64,000 nucleotides of DNA from Liolophura sinensis (Eukaryota > Mollusca > Polyplacophora > Chitonida > Chitonidae). Numbering within the stretch: the stretch's first letter is position 1; every line of letters starts with the position of its first letter. The stretch is from assembly GCF_032854445.1 (NCBI RefSeq), contig NC_088296.1, positions 13,678,706 to 13,742,705 of the forward strand, in the 5' to 3' direction. The position numbers were made by a program, and so were the translations under genes. Shown piece after piece: positions 1 to 9,313 of the stretch. The notes under the pieces are model-generated. The model was not told where the DNA came from. It worked only from the letters and a program-made list of their open reading frames with translations, and did not search any database.

Positions 1-719
1 TGCGAACAGCCACGAGGATTAGGCCACCTACTGCGACGACTAGAGCCCAGACATTATCGGGCAGCCACCCAGGCGCTTTCCGGAGAAAGTTCAGTAGCCA
101 GGACACGTTACTGCCAATAATACCCGGAATCGCAGCGGCAGCCTTCCCAGCCAGCTTGCCAAGGGCGCGCGCCAGGGACTGGAGATGCTTTTTCACCCAT
201 TCTTTAAGACCAGGCCCGTCGGATGGAGGTGGTGTTGGTTGGATGCCCCCGCTGCACCCACCATTCAGCCCCAACATTATCGCTAGCCCCAGTGTCGAGA
301 TGGCCATCCCAATTGCCGTGAGAATGGAGACCACGGAAGAGTGTGTGGACGCGCTCGGCCAGAGTAGTATCCTTGTGTAGGATGCGATCGATCGTCTGCG
401 TGATGCGGCGTATTTGCGTGCACATGGCTTCGGCCGTTAAAGAGGCTGCTTCGAGCCGGGCCACCCTCTCGTCCTCGAGATTCCTTATCCGGTCTGCGAT
501 CCGGCGACGGGAGAATTCATCAGTGGCCTCCTCCAACTTCAGTTTTTGTTTTGCGATGTCCCTATCGAGACTTGACAGCTTGGCGAGGTTATTCGCGTGT
601 TCGCCTTTCGAGGTCTGCAGTGCCTTGTCAAGCCCCAGAAGTTCTCGCATGGGAAGAGGAGGGTCGTTTATTGTTGAAAGAGCCCGCTCGACCTCACTAT
701 CCGTCAAGCTTGTTTCCAT
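1..719 (-). pseudogene. Polinton coiled-coil/membrane accessory protein, frameshifted, runs off left edge
   Basis: Reading starts at the ATG at 719. The first about 125 residues are charged and helical (many E, K, R, L; likely coiled coil). Near 335-345 the reading frame changes: the opened frame turns into unrelated sequence and stops at 204, while another frame carries a hydrophobic segment (about 285-340), a Pro-rich linker, a basic amphipathic stretch (KEWVKKHLQSL) and a second hydrophobic segment ending at the window edge. I recall proteins of this layout (coiled coil, TM, Pro linker, TM) in Polinton-like elements, so I infer one gene with a small indel near 340. Function is unknown; a membrane-active virion protein is possible. 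It is divided from the next gene (759-1301) by about 40 bp on the same strand. Confidence 0.6.
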
Positions 720-758
720 TATGTGGACAGCATCAACGGCCTTTTTCGCTTGTTGGCT

Positions 759-1301
759 TTAATCCTTCAGCTCCATGGTATCTGCCTCGGCGAACGTGGC
801 ATCGAGTTTTGAACTCGCTGTCTGCAGGATTGCGACTTTTGCTGCAGGAAATGATTTCTGTTTTCTGTTTTTCATTCTGCCTTCTCCTTTCCAGTCTACA
901 AAGCCCAGCCCCTCCGCATCCTCAACAACCTTTCTCCCTCCATTCCTGGCGATTGTTATGAGGGCTAGCGGTTTGCCAGTTTGTTCGTTGGTGAGTTCCA
1001 GTTTTGGGTAGTTCACGAGTCGCAGACGCGTATCGACAAGCATAAACTTATTTTCTTCGTTTAAACGGAGTGGGGTAAGGTCGGGATACCAATCATCCTT
1101 CGCCATGATTTTGTAATAAGACTTCACGGCGTTCTGTGTCACCCTTGGTTTTTGGTCTTCGTAGATCGTACCCAATATTGGTGTCTTGGGAACAACATCA
1201 CCTGTAAAGAGAGAGGTCTGTTCGACGTCCTCGTCTTGGGCATTGCTGCAGTCCTCTTGGGCGTCGTCGAACGCCGGATTATCAAAGTCAAAGTCTGCCA
1301 T
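759..1301 (-). CDS. Polinton accessory protein, acidic N-terminus (MADFDFDNPAFDD)
   Basis: An uninterrupted frame of 180 codons. I place the start at 1301 (MADFDFDNPAFDD) rather than the in-frame ATG at 1319, because this Asp/Phe-rich N-terminus is one I recall from small proteins of Polinton-like elements. The acidic first about 40 residues are followed by a basic Gly/Lys/Arg-containing part (around GGRKVVEDAEG and KNRKQK). No enzyme motif and no membrane segment is visible. It is transcribed away from the capsid gene, which begins at 1667 on the other strand, leaving a shared upstream region. Function is unknown. Confidence 0.55.
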   Translation of the reverse strand: MADFDFDNPAFDDAQEDCSNAQDEDVEQTSLFTGDVVPKTPILGTIYEDQKPRVTQNAVKSYYKIMAKDDWYPDLTPLRLNEENKFMLVDTRLRLVNYPKLELTNEQTGKPLALITIARNGGRKVVEDAEGLGFVDWKGEGRMKNRKQKSFPAAKVAILQTASSKLDATFAEADTMELKD

Positions 1302-1666
1302 AATCCTGGTATTGAACATTCAAGGTATATCTTGTATACTCAAGGTATGCCTATAATACACAATGGTTGCATACGGACGCAGGCTAAACCCCTTCGGAAC
1401 ACTCCGTAAGCCTCAAGGGGTACAAGGTGAACGGCAGTCCGTGGTCGTCACCAATAACCCGACTCTTGGTCCGCTTCCCTAACTTCGGCACAAATGACGT
1501 CATTGTGCCCGTACTGTGCGCTTAGCCTTCTCGATCACGATTAATTCATCCCCACAGTGGTCGGGAATCTCGGACGCGCAGTAGTCATGAAAACCACGAT
1601 CAGAATCAGCAGGAATGAGGTAATGTCCATCGACGACTCTGATGTGTTTCATTGCTACGGTGACTT
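1302..1666. promoter_or_regulatory. Divergent intergenic region between accessory gene and capsid gene
   Basis: About 365 bp separate two divergently transcribed genes. Short AT-rich stretches near 1325-1360 (tatatc, gtatac, cctataatac) could serve as TATA-like elements. No conserved gene is visible. It may also hold the remains of the missing N-terminal part of the capsid gene, which starts abruptly at 1667. Promoter function is inferred from the layout alone. Confidence 0.3.
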
Positions 1667-2359
1667 ATGGCTGACCAAAAACGAACGACAACAGACGATG
1701 CCGACGCGACTTACACCATCGACAACATCAGCCTGGTTACGGAGAAGGAGCTCGCTAGACAGATCCGCACCCAGTTTGCCGGGGGCGTCTTCATATTGTA
1801 TGATCACGTTTTCCGCCACCGAAAGTTTGTGAAGGACAAGTCTGATACTCTCTGGAACATAAACCTGAACACGCCCGCGAGAGCAATGAAGGCCATCCTC
1901 ATGCTGTTTGAGACTAAAGGAATCCCGTGGAGGTCGGAATACTTCTACAAGAAGAAGATCACCAAAGTAGAAGTCACAATAGAAGGTGTCCCCAATCAGC
2001 TGTACCGCCAGGGCATGCGGGCGTACCAGCAATGGGGCGAGGTCCAGAGGTTCTTCGCCAGCTCACCCCTTTAGAAGCGGGACCCTAAGGTGGCCAGGGT
2101 CGTAAAAGACTTAGGCCTGGCAAACGTCTCCCTGGAAGAGTTGTTGACGCACAAGCACGCCTTCTGGCTTGACCTTCGGACAAGCGACGATGACAAGCTG
2201 CATGGCAGTGGGAGGCGCGTTCTGAACGCCAGCGAGGGGATTACGATACAGGTGACAAAAGAGAGAGAAGCTCCCAGCGTGTTGAACGTATATCTATATG
2301 TGATCATGGACGCAAAGCTGCACATCGAGAATGGTAGATTCGATAGCGCGCTTTATTAA
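1667..2359 (+). pseudogene. Polinton major capsid protein (hexon-like), C-terminal part, one internal stop
   Basis: The frame from 1667 reads 135 residues to a TAG at 2072-2074, then continues in the same frame to a TAA at 2357-2359. The segments DTLWNINLNTPARAMKAILMLF-like (only partly quoted: SDTLWNINL, ARAMKAILMLF), ITKVEVTIEGVPNQLY and the C-terminal NVYLYVIMDAKL...GRFDSALY are characteristic, from memory, of the C-terminal jelly-roll half of Polinton/adintovirus double jelly-roll capsid proteins. The usual protein is about twice as long or more, so the N-terminal half is missing or too decayed to see. Its end overlaps the ATPase start by 29 bp, an arrangement that supports the identity. 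The protein would form the pseudohexameric capsomers; this copy cannot. Confidence 0.7.
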
Positions 2360-2940
2360 TGACGCCCACTGCGCGATTATCTGTGGGCAGACGAACTGCG
2401 GCAAAACAGTCTTCGTGCTGGACCTGCTTGAGGGCCCTTTCCGCAGTTTCTTTGATCACATTGTGATCCTGTGCCCCACTCTTAAGCATAACGAGGCGTA
2501 CCGGCGGCGATGGATACTGTCTGACCCTGAGGTCTATTGTTTTAACCCGGGCCAGCGGGTCAACGACTGTCTAAGAGCTTTATACACATTGTTCGAGGGG
2601 GAGCCCACCCTATACATCATCGATGATTGTAGCGCGTTGGAGGCGATGAAGAAGAAACAAAAAATGCTGTCATTTATGGCTTTTTCGGGCCGTCATGCAA
2701 AGCGTCTGGGTCCTCACTCAGAAATACAACGCCGTCCTCAAAGATTTTCGCGAGCAGACAAGGTGGGTGGCTTTATTCCACTGTAAAGATCGGCACTCGT
2801 TCAACGAATGCCTGGAGGAAAAACACATCATCAAGGCCGAGAGCGAAAAGGCAGAGGTTCGACAGAAGCGCAAGAACAATCCGCATTCTAAGGTCCTACT
2901 AATGACTAATACGCCCGCCACATCTAAGATTATATATTAG
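2331..2940 (+). pseudogene. Polinton packaging ATPase (A32/FtsK-HerA type), one frameshift
   Basis: The start at 2331 overlaps the capsid gene. The Walker A motif GQTNCGKT lies at about residues 19-26 (nt about 2385-2408) and a Walker B-like LYIIDD at about residues 94-99 (nt about 2610-2627). Near 2690-2706 the frame shifts by one base; the next frame carries the sensor-like SVWVLTQKYN segment and a basic C-terminus ending at TAG 2938-2940. About 200 codons in total, the usual length for these genome-packaging ATPases. The family translocates viral DNA into the capsid. The break lies between Walker B and the C-terminal part, so the product would be truncated. Confidence 0.8.
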
Positions 2941-2965
2941 ACGTAGGCACCCCTACGTATGAAGC

Positions 2966-3046
2966 ATGGATACTGACGAGCCTATAGACAAGACTCTGGG
3001 CGCAGAGGAGGAGCCAGGCCGAAGCCAACAGCCCGGCCCCAGCTAA
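2966..3046 (+). CDS. Possible 26-codon peptide in the Polinton
   Basis: A short open frame (start MDTDEPIDKTLG, acidic then Pro/Gln-rich) ends at TAA 3044-3046, 25 bp after the ATPase stop. It may be the start of a longer gene that has decayed. Nothing supports a function. Confidence 0.15.
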   Translation: MDTDEPIDKTLGAEEEPGRSQQPGPS

Positions 3047-3064
3047 CAGCCCGGGTTAACGCGG

Positions 3065-3400
3065 ATGGTTAACGGTTTTGGAGGTATGTTCTTGAGATCA
3101 TATGTAAGGGCGGCCAGCTGGCTCCTACCAATACCACCCGAGAATCGACCAATGCTCATGGCACAGCTCGCCACCGACGCATTTGTTGAACAGGCGCTTA
3201 GCAGTGCTAGCTTCTGGCTATACTACTGCTATGGTAAGTACTTAGCACCGTTAACCATGGCGCTGACCACTGCTGAGCACTGCTCATTTGAACACCACTA
3301 CTGTCCTATAAATGAGCCGTATGATGCGGAGGAACATGAGTACAACGAATCCGGAAGGCCCGAAGGAAGCGGAGGGGGTGACAGCGGATTCTACGAATGA
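3065..3400 (+). CDS. Hypothetical ORF in Polinton, 111 aa
   Basis: An open frame with a moderately hydrophobic N-terminal half (around SFWLYYCYGKYLAPL) and a Gly/Glu-rich C-terminus. It overlaps the following ORF by 65 bp in another frame. I recognise no family. It may be a decayed gene or chance reading; the GC-rich element makes long frames common. Confidence 0.25.
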   Translation: MVNGFGGMFLRSYVRAASWLLPIPPENRPMLMAQLATDAFVEQALSSASFWLYYCYGKYLAPLTMALTTAEHCSFEHHYCPINEPYDAEEHEYNESGRPEGSGGGDSGFYE

Positions 3401-3842
3401 CGGCCCTGCGAAGAATCCCCAAAAAGTCGCTGCGGGTCGAACGGGTGCTGCAGCGAGAAATGCCAAGCCTGAAAAGCTCAAGGACGAGCTTCGCGAGGCA
3501 AAGGCTGCTTTACTTGGCGCAGCTAATTTCACCAAGAAACAGCCGAAGGAACCGGATTCTACGAAGGAGGGGAAGGCCACAGATTTTGCCAAGGAACCGG
3601 ATTCTACGAAGGCACACCAAATCACCCACTGGAGGGCGCCCCTGGCGTTATTAGGCGCTGACAGCCTTGCAGTGTTATTGTTGCTACGCGTGTGGCGCAG
3701 CCGCTATACAGCACATGCACGATTTGCATATATTACGCCGCATGCACGAGGTGCAGATATGACGCCACAAGAAAAGAATCTCTATTTGAATACACGTCGG
3801 GACCCTTTCTATATAGAGCAGCATGTCTACTCCACTCAGTGA
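3336..3842 (+). CDS. Hypothetical Lys/Ala-rich Polinton protein
   Basis: I prefer the ATG at 3336 (MSTTNPEGPKEAEG) over 3312. A TATAAA-like sequence lies at about 3306. The first about 100 residues are rich in Lys, Ala, Glu and Thr, with the heptapeptide KEPDSTK twice, encoded by a near-perfect DNA repeat at about 3548-3565 and 3592-3609. A short hydrophobic stretch (ALLGADSLAVLLLL) follows, then arginines. The C-terminal part overlaps the start of the next gene and contains a 26-bp imperfect DNA repeat (about 3714-3768), so the true gene may end earlier. A DNA-binding core or virion role is possible but not shown. Confidence 0.35.
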   Translation: MSTTNPEGPKEAEGVTADSTNDGPAKNPQKVAAGRTGAAARNAKPEKLKDELREAKAALLGAANFTKKQPKEPDSTKEGKATDFAKEPDSTKAHQITHWRAPLALLGADSLAVLLLLRVWRSRYTAHARFAYITPHARGADMTPQEKNLYLNTRRDPFYIEQHVYSTQ

Positions 3843-4062
3843 CGGAAAAGTGCTAGTCAATGCGGCACACCACGCCGCTGTGGTCTCTCTCCTTGCTACT
3901 GGGTACGCTCGTCTCGGCCAGATGTTCCTGAAAGGAGCCCTCCTGAAGCTGGACTTAACACCCCGTGACGTCGGCATTGTCATTGCAAATGTAGGCCTGG
4001 CCATGTTTTCAAAGGACCTGCTAATTAAACAAGGGCTCCTTTCTCCCAATATAATCCAGTAG
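3823..4062 (+). CDS. Small conserved Polinton protein, 79 aa
   Basis: An intact 79-codon frame (MSTPLSDGKVLVNAAHHAAV...). A TATATA-like sequence lies about 14 bp before the ATG. The protein has two hydrophobic helical stretches (about residues 17-35 and 49-60) joined by KLDLTPRDVG. I recall near-identical small proteins in Polinton-like elements of marine invertebrates, always next to the gene that follows here. The stop is 2 bp before the next ATG, suggesting co-expression. Function is unknown; membrane or capsid association is possible. Confidence 0.6.
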   Translation: MSTPLSDGKVLVNAAHHAAVVSLLATGYARLGQMFLKGALLKLDLTPRDVGIVIANVGLAMFSKDLLIKQGLLSPNIIQ

Positions 4063-4064
4063 TA

Positions 4065-4448
4065 ATGGCCTCCATCACAATGATGATGGGCGGAGCTCTT
4101 GTAAACGCTTTCGCCTTCAGCGGGAGCAACTATATGTTTTCCATGCTGAGGAGTTGCGGTGTCGGCGAAGAGCGGAGGCGCCATGACCGCGCTGTAGAGC
4201 AGCCCCATGCCGCCCAGGAAAAAGGGGCCCGAAAGCGCACTCAGCGCTTGGACTGGATCAACGATGAACTCCGCCGCCAGGGCCACGCTGTCCAACCGTT
4301 CCGGGATGTCGACGCTGCAATGCGCCAATATTCTAGGGTCACGGGCAAAGCTATTAAAGAGCAAAAACACCGTGAGATGACCTTCGTCATCCTGGGAATG
4401 TGTGTGGTTGGGGGTGTGAGTTACGGAATCGCAAAACTCACCAAGTAA
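4065..4448 (+). CDS. Conserved Polinton protein with C-terminal membrane helix, 127 aa
   Basis: An intact frame. The N-terminus (MASITMMMGGALVNAFAFSG) is hydrophobic; the middle is charged and helical with the segment KRTQRLDWINDELRRQGHAV and RDVDAAMRQYSRVTGK; the C-terminus has one clear membrane helix (TFVILGMCVVGGVSYGIAKL). I recall this layout, including the central motif, as a recurrent uncharacterised protein of Polinton-like elements, placed between the 79-aa protein and the integrase as here. It is probably a virion or membrane protein. No break is visible. Confidence 0.6.
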   Translation: MASITMMMGGALVNAFAFSGSNYMFSMLRSCGVGEERRRHDRAVEQPHAAQEKGARKRTQRLDWINDELRRQGHAVQPFRDVDAAMRQYSRVTGKAIKEQKHREMTFVILGMCVVGGVSYGIAKLTK

Positions 4449-4604
4449 CCCGAACTGACTGTGCCGGACTCGCCATCGAGCACCTCGCATTATGGCAGGC
4501 GCGATCTTAGTAGTGAGGTGGTTCTGAGCACGCAAATACGCCGCGACGATTAACATCTTTTTGGTCGCAAATTTGTTAGAGGGCTGCTAGAATACCTTGA
4601 TGAC

Positions 4605-5624
4605 ATGGCTAGTAAGGTGTTTGCTCGCCTGGCAAATATCTACTACAGCCCTCGTGGTTACTGGAAGGGTCTCACGGCCATCCAGAAACTTGCTACTGCG
4701 GCTAAAGTCTCCGAAGATGTGGTCCGGGCCTGGCTGAAAAAGCAGGCTATCTGGCAGACATACCTGCCCCGTCCCCGAAAAATACCGAGGGTTATGTTCG
4801 ATGTTTACACGCCGAATGACATCCACCAAGCCAATTTTCTATTTCTACCACATGATCGGCGAGGCCGGAAGCTGTATAAGTACGCGATGACAGTTCTTGA
4901 TGTCGCTTCTCGCTACAAGGAGGCGGAACCTCTGGCTACTAAAGATTCCAAAGAATTCACTGATGCTCTCTCTCGCATTTACAAGCGGGGAACCCTTCGA
5001 TGGCCGAAGCTTCTCCATGTTGACCCTGGGCGCGAGTTTATGGGTGCGGGGAGCCAACTGCTGGCCAAACACGATGTCACAGTCCGCCGAGGCCGAGTGG
5101 ATATCCACCGAGACCAAAGCATAGTGGAGCGTTTCAACCGTACTCTGGCTGAGCGGCTCTTTAGACATCAGTACGCCCAGGAGATGCCCCTCCCGCCAGA
5201 ACACCGATCTACTGAATGGGCGGCTCGGCTGCCCTCTGTTGTGGCCGCTCTGAATAACGAGACAACGAGACTGATCGGTAAAAAGCCGAAAGACGCCATC
5301 AAGGCAAAAGGGGTGCCCCATAAACCTTCCTCGAGGGTTCCAGGTCGTCCCGTTGGACTTAACGAGCGGAAGATCCCCGAGGGTGTTGGCGTTCGTTATC
5401 TCTATCAGCCTGGAGAGCTGGAGGGCGGCCGCCGTCGAGCGACTGATCCTGTGTGGTCTCTAGAGATATATCGGCTTGGGCGCTCTGTCACAAAGCCTAA
5501 TAAGCCCGTGCTGTACTATTTAGACGATACGTCGGATGGCCGGCGACGGAGATTCGTTCGTGAGGAGTTGCTTATAGTACCTACCGATACTCAGCTTCCC
5601 CTGGATGGGGTTCTACAGCGCTAG
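4605..5624 (+). CDS. Polinton retroviral-type integrase (DDE), intact, 339 aa
   Basis: An intact frame. An N-terminal helical region (about residues 10-50) replaces the retroviral HHCC finger. The rve core follows with D99 (VLDVASRY), D140 (HVDPGREF) and E175 (SIVERFN), giving the expected D-D(35)E spacing between D140 and E175. The C-terminal part (about residues 260-330, GVRYLYQPGELEGG... DGRRRRFVREELLIVP) resembles the SH3/chromodomain-like end of Polinton integrases. The enzyme joins element ends to host DNA. It converges on the polymerase gene with a gap of about 30 bp. It is the only large core gene of this copy without a break. Confidence 0.93.
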   Translation: MASKVFARLANIYYSPRGYWKGLTAIQKLATAAKVSEDVVRAWLKKQAIWQTYLPRPRKIPRVMFDVYTPNDIHQANFLFLPHDRRGRKLYKYAMTVLDVASRYKEAEPLATKDSKEFTDALSRIYKRGTLRWPKLLHVDPGREFMGAGSQLLAKHDVTVRRGRVDIHRDQSIVERFNRTLAERLFRHQYAQEMPLPPEHRSTEWAARLPSVVAALNNETTRLIGKKPKDAIKAKGVPHKPSSRVPGRPVGLNERKIPEGVGVRYLYQPGELEGGRRRATDPVWSLEIYRLGRSVTKPNKPVLYYLDDTSDGRRRRFVREELLIVPTDTQLPLDGVLQR

Positions 5625-5654
5625 TAGTTCCTCGATGAGGATTTCTATTCCAGC

Positions 5655-8600
5655 CTATTCTGAAGGCGCCGCATCTCTATGGCCATAAGCCAAGGTGTGG
5701 ACATCATTTTCGGCGGTCCAGCGTTTACTATCGAAGGGGGACAGTGACACCTTATTCAGGTGCTTTCCATAGATATGGTGGCGCTCTGATCACAGCACGT
5801 CCATACCGTGTCGGAAGATCTTCTTCTCGAAGAGGGCATCTTTGTACTGCTTATGGCGGATGCGCTTTTCCACAACTTCCTTTTTCACGCCTATGGCCTT
5901 CTTAATGTTGGCTCCACCTGTCTCCAGAATGGAGTACATCTTAGGACGCAGACCAATGTATTCGGCGATCGGCCGCCCCGCGCACTCGTCCTTCATTTTC
6001 CCCAAGACCTTCATATTTGCCACGCTGTGCAGGAAGTGGCCTTGTGGGTAATCTGAGGTGTCGTACAGGTTTGCATTCTCAGCCATATCCCTATAAACAT
6101 TCTCAGTCTGAATCTCGAGTAGCAGACTATCCGTGTCAGTGTAGAGGAGCTGGTAGCGCTCTCCGTACTGGGCCTTCATGTGGTTGTAGTAGAAGTCGTA
6201 CATCAGGTGCTTTGAGAGATCTAGAATGCTCATGCCCACGTAGATAGGTCGGTTTAGGACTAGACGGGTCTTGTGCATCTGAATCGCTGGGAAGTCATCA
6301 TCAAATATGTTTGCCCGTGCAAAGCTCGGGCTGGCTATCAAGCGTCGGAGCTTGTCGTCTTCTCCAGAGCGTACCAGCTTGACGTCCACACGCTTCCGAA
6401 GGTTCTCCACGGTTTTTCCGAAGACCGAGTTGTTCATTAGCTTGTACAGGTCCTTCTCCAAATTACTGGCGGCCGTTTTTCGGAGCTCGGTGTTCATCCT
6501 GATATAGGGTTCCATCCAAGGGCTCTGGGCGCATCTCTGAGCCCGGTGAACCTTTGTCAGGCGCATTCCCAGAGATAGATACAGCTGTAGGTTCCGGTAG
6601 TGCAGGACGTACCGTTCCTTGTTGCGGATGATGGGGACCAGCTTTTCGACCTAAGTAGGCGCTTTCTTGCCGAGAAGGCCGTGCTGATAGTCTGACATCC
6701 ATTCTTTCTGGACCAACAGACGCTCCGGGGCTAATGTGTAGCCGTTATGTGTGTTATGTAGGTCGGCCGGACTCTCTAGGTCGGCCTCGAGGATGTAATC
6801 AGAAGGACTGTCGTGGGGGTGGGTAACAATCGTTTTGCCGAGACTCCGCGCGTCACCTACCCACTGAAAGCCGCCCGTCATAGCCAAGCCATATAGATTA
6901 TTGGCGTCTAGGTATTGGATGTAGCTGTTTGGACTTTCGGGGTTGTGTCCCTCCACCTGCGGATTTTTGGCTATGGCGTGTCGCTTACTTACCATTGAGA
7001 TACCTTCTGTCAATGAAGAGATGTTGGTCATAGTCCGTCAACAGCTCCAGCTCTATCCCGGTCTTCTTGAACAGCGCATCCCACAAGACACCTAGGCTCG
7101 TAAAGTAGTAAGCGGGGCCCAATCCATACTGCCGTAAACAAGTCTTCCGGAAGGCCTAAAGCACATCGGCCAACAGGAGCACGTCTGTGCGGCAGTAAAG
7201 TTCTGTGTAGTCTCCCAGATTGGTGCAGTCAAATATCTTCCATACCTGTTGAGCGTTGATGTAGTCCTCATCTCTAATGCCTCCGACTTTGAGCTTACTG
7301 TGGAAAGCCTCTTTGGGTTGGAGGCTGGACTCGTCGAAGCGCTCCCAGGAGTCCATATACTCATAGGGGTAGACACCCTTGCGCATGAGTAACTGTCGTT
7401 TTTCTTCAACGGGCTCATACCGGGCTGTGATGTGAAAAGCCTCAGGTTTGTTGGCCTCTACCAGATTGTCAAGGGAAGTGGGTAAGAATTGAACGCTGTC
7501 GATGAAGCAGAGCTGCCCCAGCGAGAAGGAGATGTACTTTTCCGTGTTGTTGGGGATGCAGGAGATACGGCCCTCCACCTTACTTATGGCTTGCATCAAG
7601 AGGTGCCCGTCGTAGTCCCGTAGGTTGTGGAAGACTACCGGTATGGCTGTCTTGGGACCCAGCCGCATCTTTAGGTTGCATACGTTATGGGCTGCGCCTC
7701 TGTACTTGCCGGTGATATGGCAGTGATCGCGCACAGAATCGACGCCTACAGGCTTCTCACACACGTGACAGGTTGTGGCGTTGTTGTGGGCCTGCCAGTC
7801 CTGAGAAGTCATCCTCATGGCTATAGGGTTGGCTAGAACATTTTTGATTTCCTGCTCCTCCTGTTGGAGAGCTCTGAGGAAGTGTTCCGTCGCGTTAGGG
7901 GCTCTGTATTCCACGGGGCGTTTTGTGCGGCCGTCGCAACGCACCACAACATAGCAGTAACTGTAGGTCTCGTGGTGCTGAGTCTTTTGAGTGCTGCTCT
8001 CTGTGGGGCTGGGCAGCGGGCCTTCAACCTTTTTGGTCAGAGCCTCGAAGTCAGCATATATGATGAACGGCGCCGGTAGCTGTTTGTGGTGGTTCTGGAA
8101 GGAGAACTTGTTTTCCCCCTCCTGGGGCATTTCCACCCTCACCGCCGTCTGGCCAATCCCTCGGTTTTCCGGCTTATGCGCCTCGAGCAGGTCCTCCCTT
8201 GTGTAGCCGTGTAGGCAGCGCTCGCAGAAGTGTTTGCGATTTGGCGCCTTACTTTCTTGGTATAGGAGCCGATTGAGGTCTTTTATCCACGTATAATGGA
8301 ATTTACCTGCCTTCTCAATTAGCAGCAGATTGATTCGGGTCGTGTCGCCGGACTGCTTGCTGAGGCGGTGCACGATCACGTCCTTGTCCAACCCGAACAC
8401 GTTGATGGCGAGGTGGCTTTTTTCCTCCACTTTAGGGATCTGAGAGGTGTTTGTGGAGGCGTCGACTCCCCCCCCCCCCCCCCCCAAAGTCAAGACCATC
8501 ATTGGTGGGATACTTTGTTGGTCTCTGAGGGTCCCGGGCGGCTGGAAATAAGGCAGACCGGAGCGCCCATCGGAGGCAGTCGTCGTCTTTGTTCTTCACA

Positions 8601-9280
8601 TTGATGACTGCTTTCTTGTTACTCACGGCTGCAGGTAGGGGGATGTAGGACCCCCCTCTCAGTGGCTGATACCTTGCAATCTCAAGCCAGAGTGTTTGCA
8701 CGCTATTTACAGCCCACCCTGACCCTCGTTGCGTCCATTTTTTTACCGCCTCCTGGATGGTGGGGAAGATCTTATCCAGAGCCCCGTCATTGTCACCGAC
8801 CTCTAGGAGGGCCTCCTGTTTGCTGCGTATTACTGGGCTGGTATACTCTTCAAAGCCATCGGCGTGGGCCTTTCGCAGCTGAACCCTGAGGCCTAGTTGG
8901 AACTTAACCCCGTTGAGTGCCAGAATCTCTTCTTCCAGCTTCTGGCGAATACTAGCTCGAATTTCTTCTAAGAAGGCTACGGGGTCCGTCCAAACACCTT
9001 CGGGTGCGCCCATCTTCCAGACCCGGAGGAGATTCCTTATGGCCCTGCCGGTGTTAATGAATTCTAGTTTCTTTTCACCTAGCAATTTATCCAACTCCTC
9101 GTTACTGAGGAAGTTCTTGCTGTCTTGCAGCCGCTACCACTCAGCCATAGCCGTTTTATACCTGTCGAGGATCCCCTGCAATTCTTCCAAGGCATTGCGG
9201 GACCGTGGGTACTTGGGCCGCAGACCTAGGAGCGTCTCAAACTCCTCCCGTAGTGCTCGCGCTTTTTGATGGTGCCTCAT
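5655..9280 (-). pseudogene. Polinton protein-primed DNA polymerase B, multiply broken
   Basis: Reads from ATG 9280 to TAG 5655-5657, about 1,200 codons. In order: a Polinton-type N-terminal region; a zinc-finger-like CERCLHGY (about 8220); Exo I with DFE (about 8050); an HNH/endonuclease VII-like Cys-His cluster CHVC...DHCH...VC (about 7680-7770); Exo II HNLRDYDGH (about 7600-7625); Exo III near 7170-7200; motif A YLDANNLYG (about 6908); motif B NNSVFGKT (about 6434); motif C YTDTDS (about 6143). Breaks: TAG at 9134-9136, frameshift at an 18-C run (8468-8485), TAG at 7156-7158, frameshift near 7005-7015, TAG at 6651-6653, TGA at 5790-5792. The family copies the element by protein priming. All three polymerase motifs remain, but on separate open pieces, so this copy is dead. 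Confidence 0.92.
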
Positions 9281-9313
9281 TGTACGAGTCGGTGTAACTA
9301 TGTACACGACTCT

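Noticed and set aside
5808-8206. Several plus-strand open frames between 5808 and 8206
   Set aside because: They overlap the polymerase on the opposite strand, whose motifs are unmistakable; shadows of a GC-rich gene.
1667-9280. Alternative genetic code with TAG read as an amino acid
   Set aside because: Frameshifts and a TGA accompany the TAG codons, and genuine genes here end in TAG; decay is sufficient.
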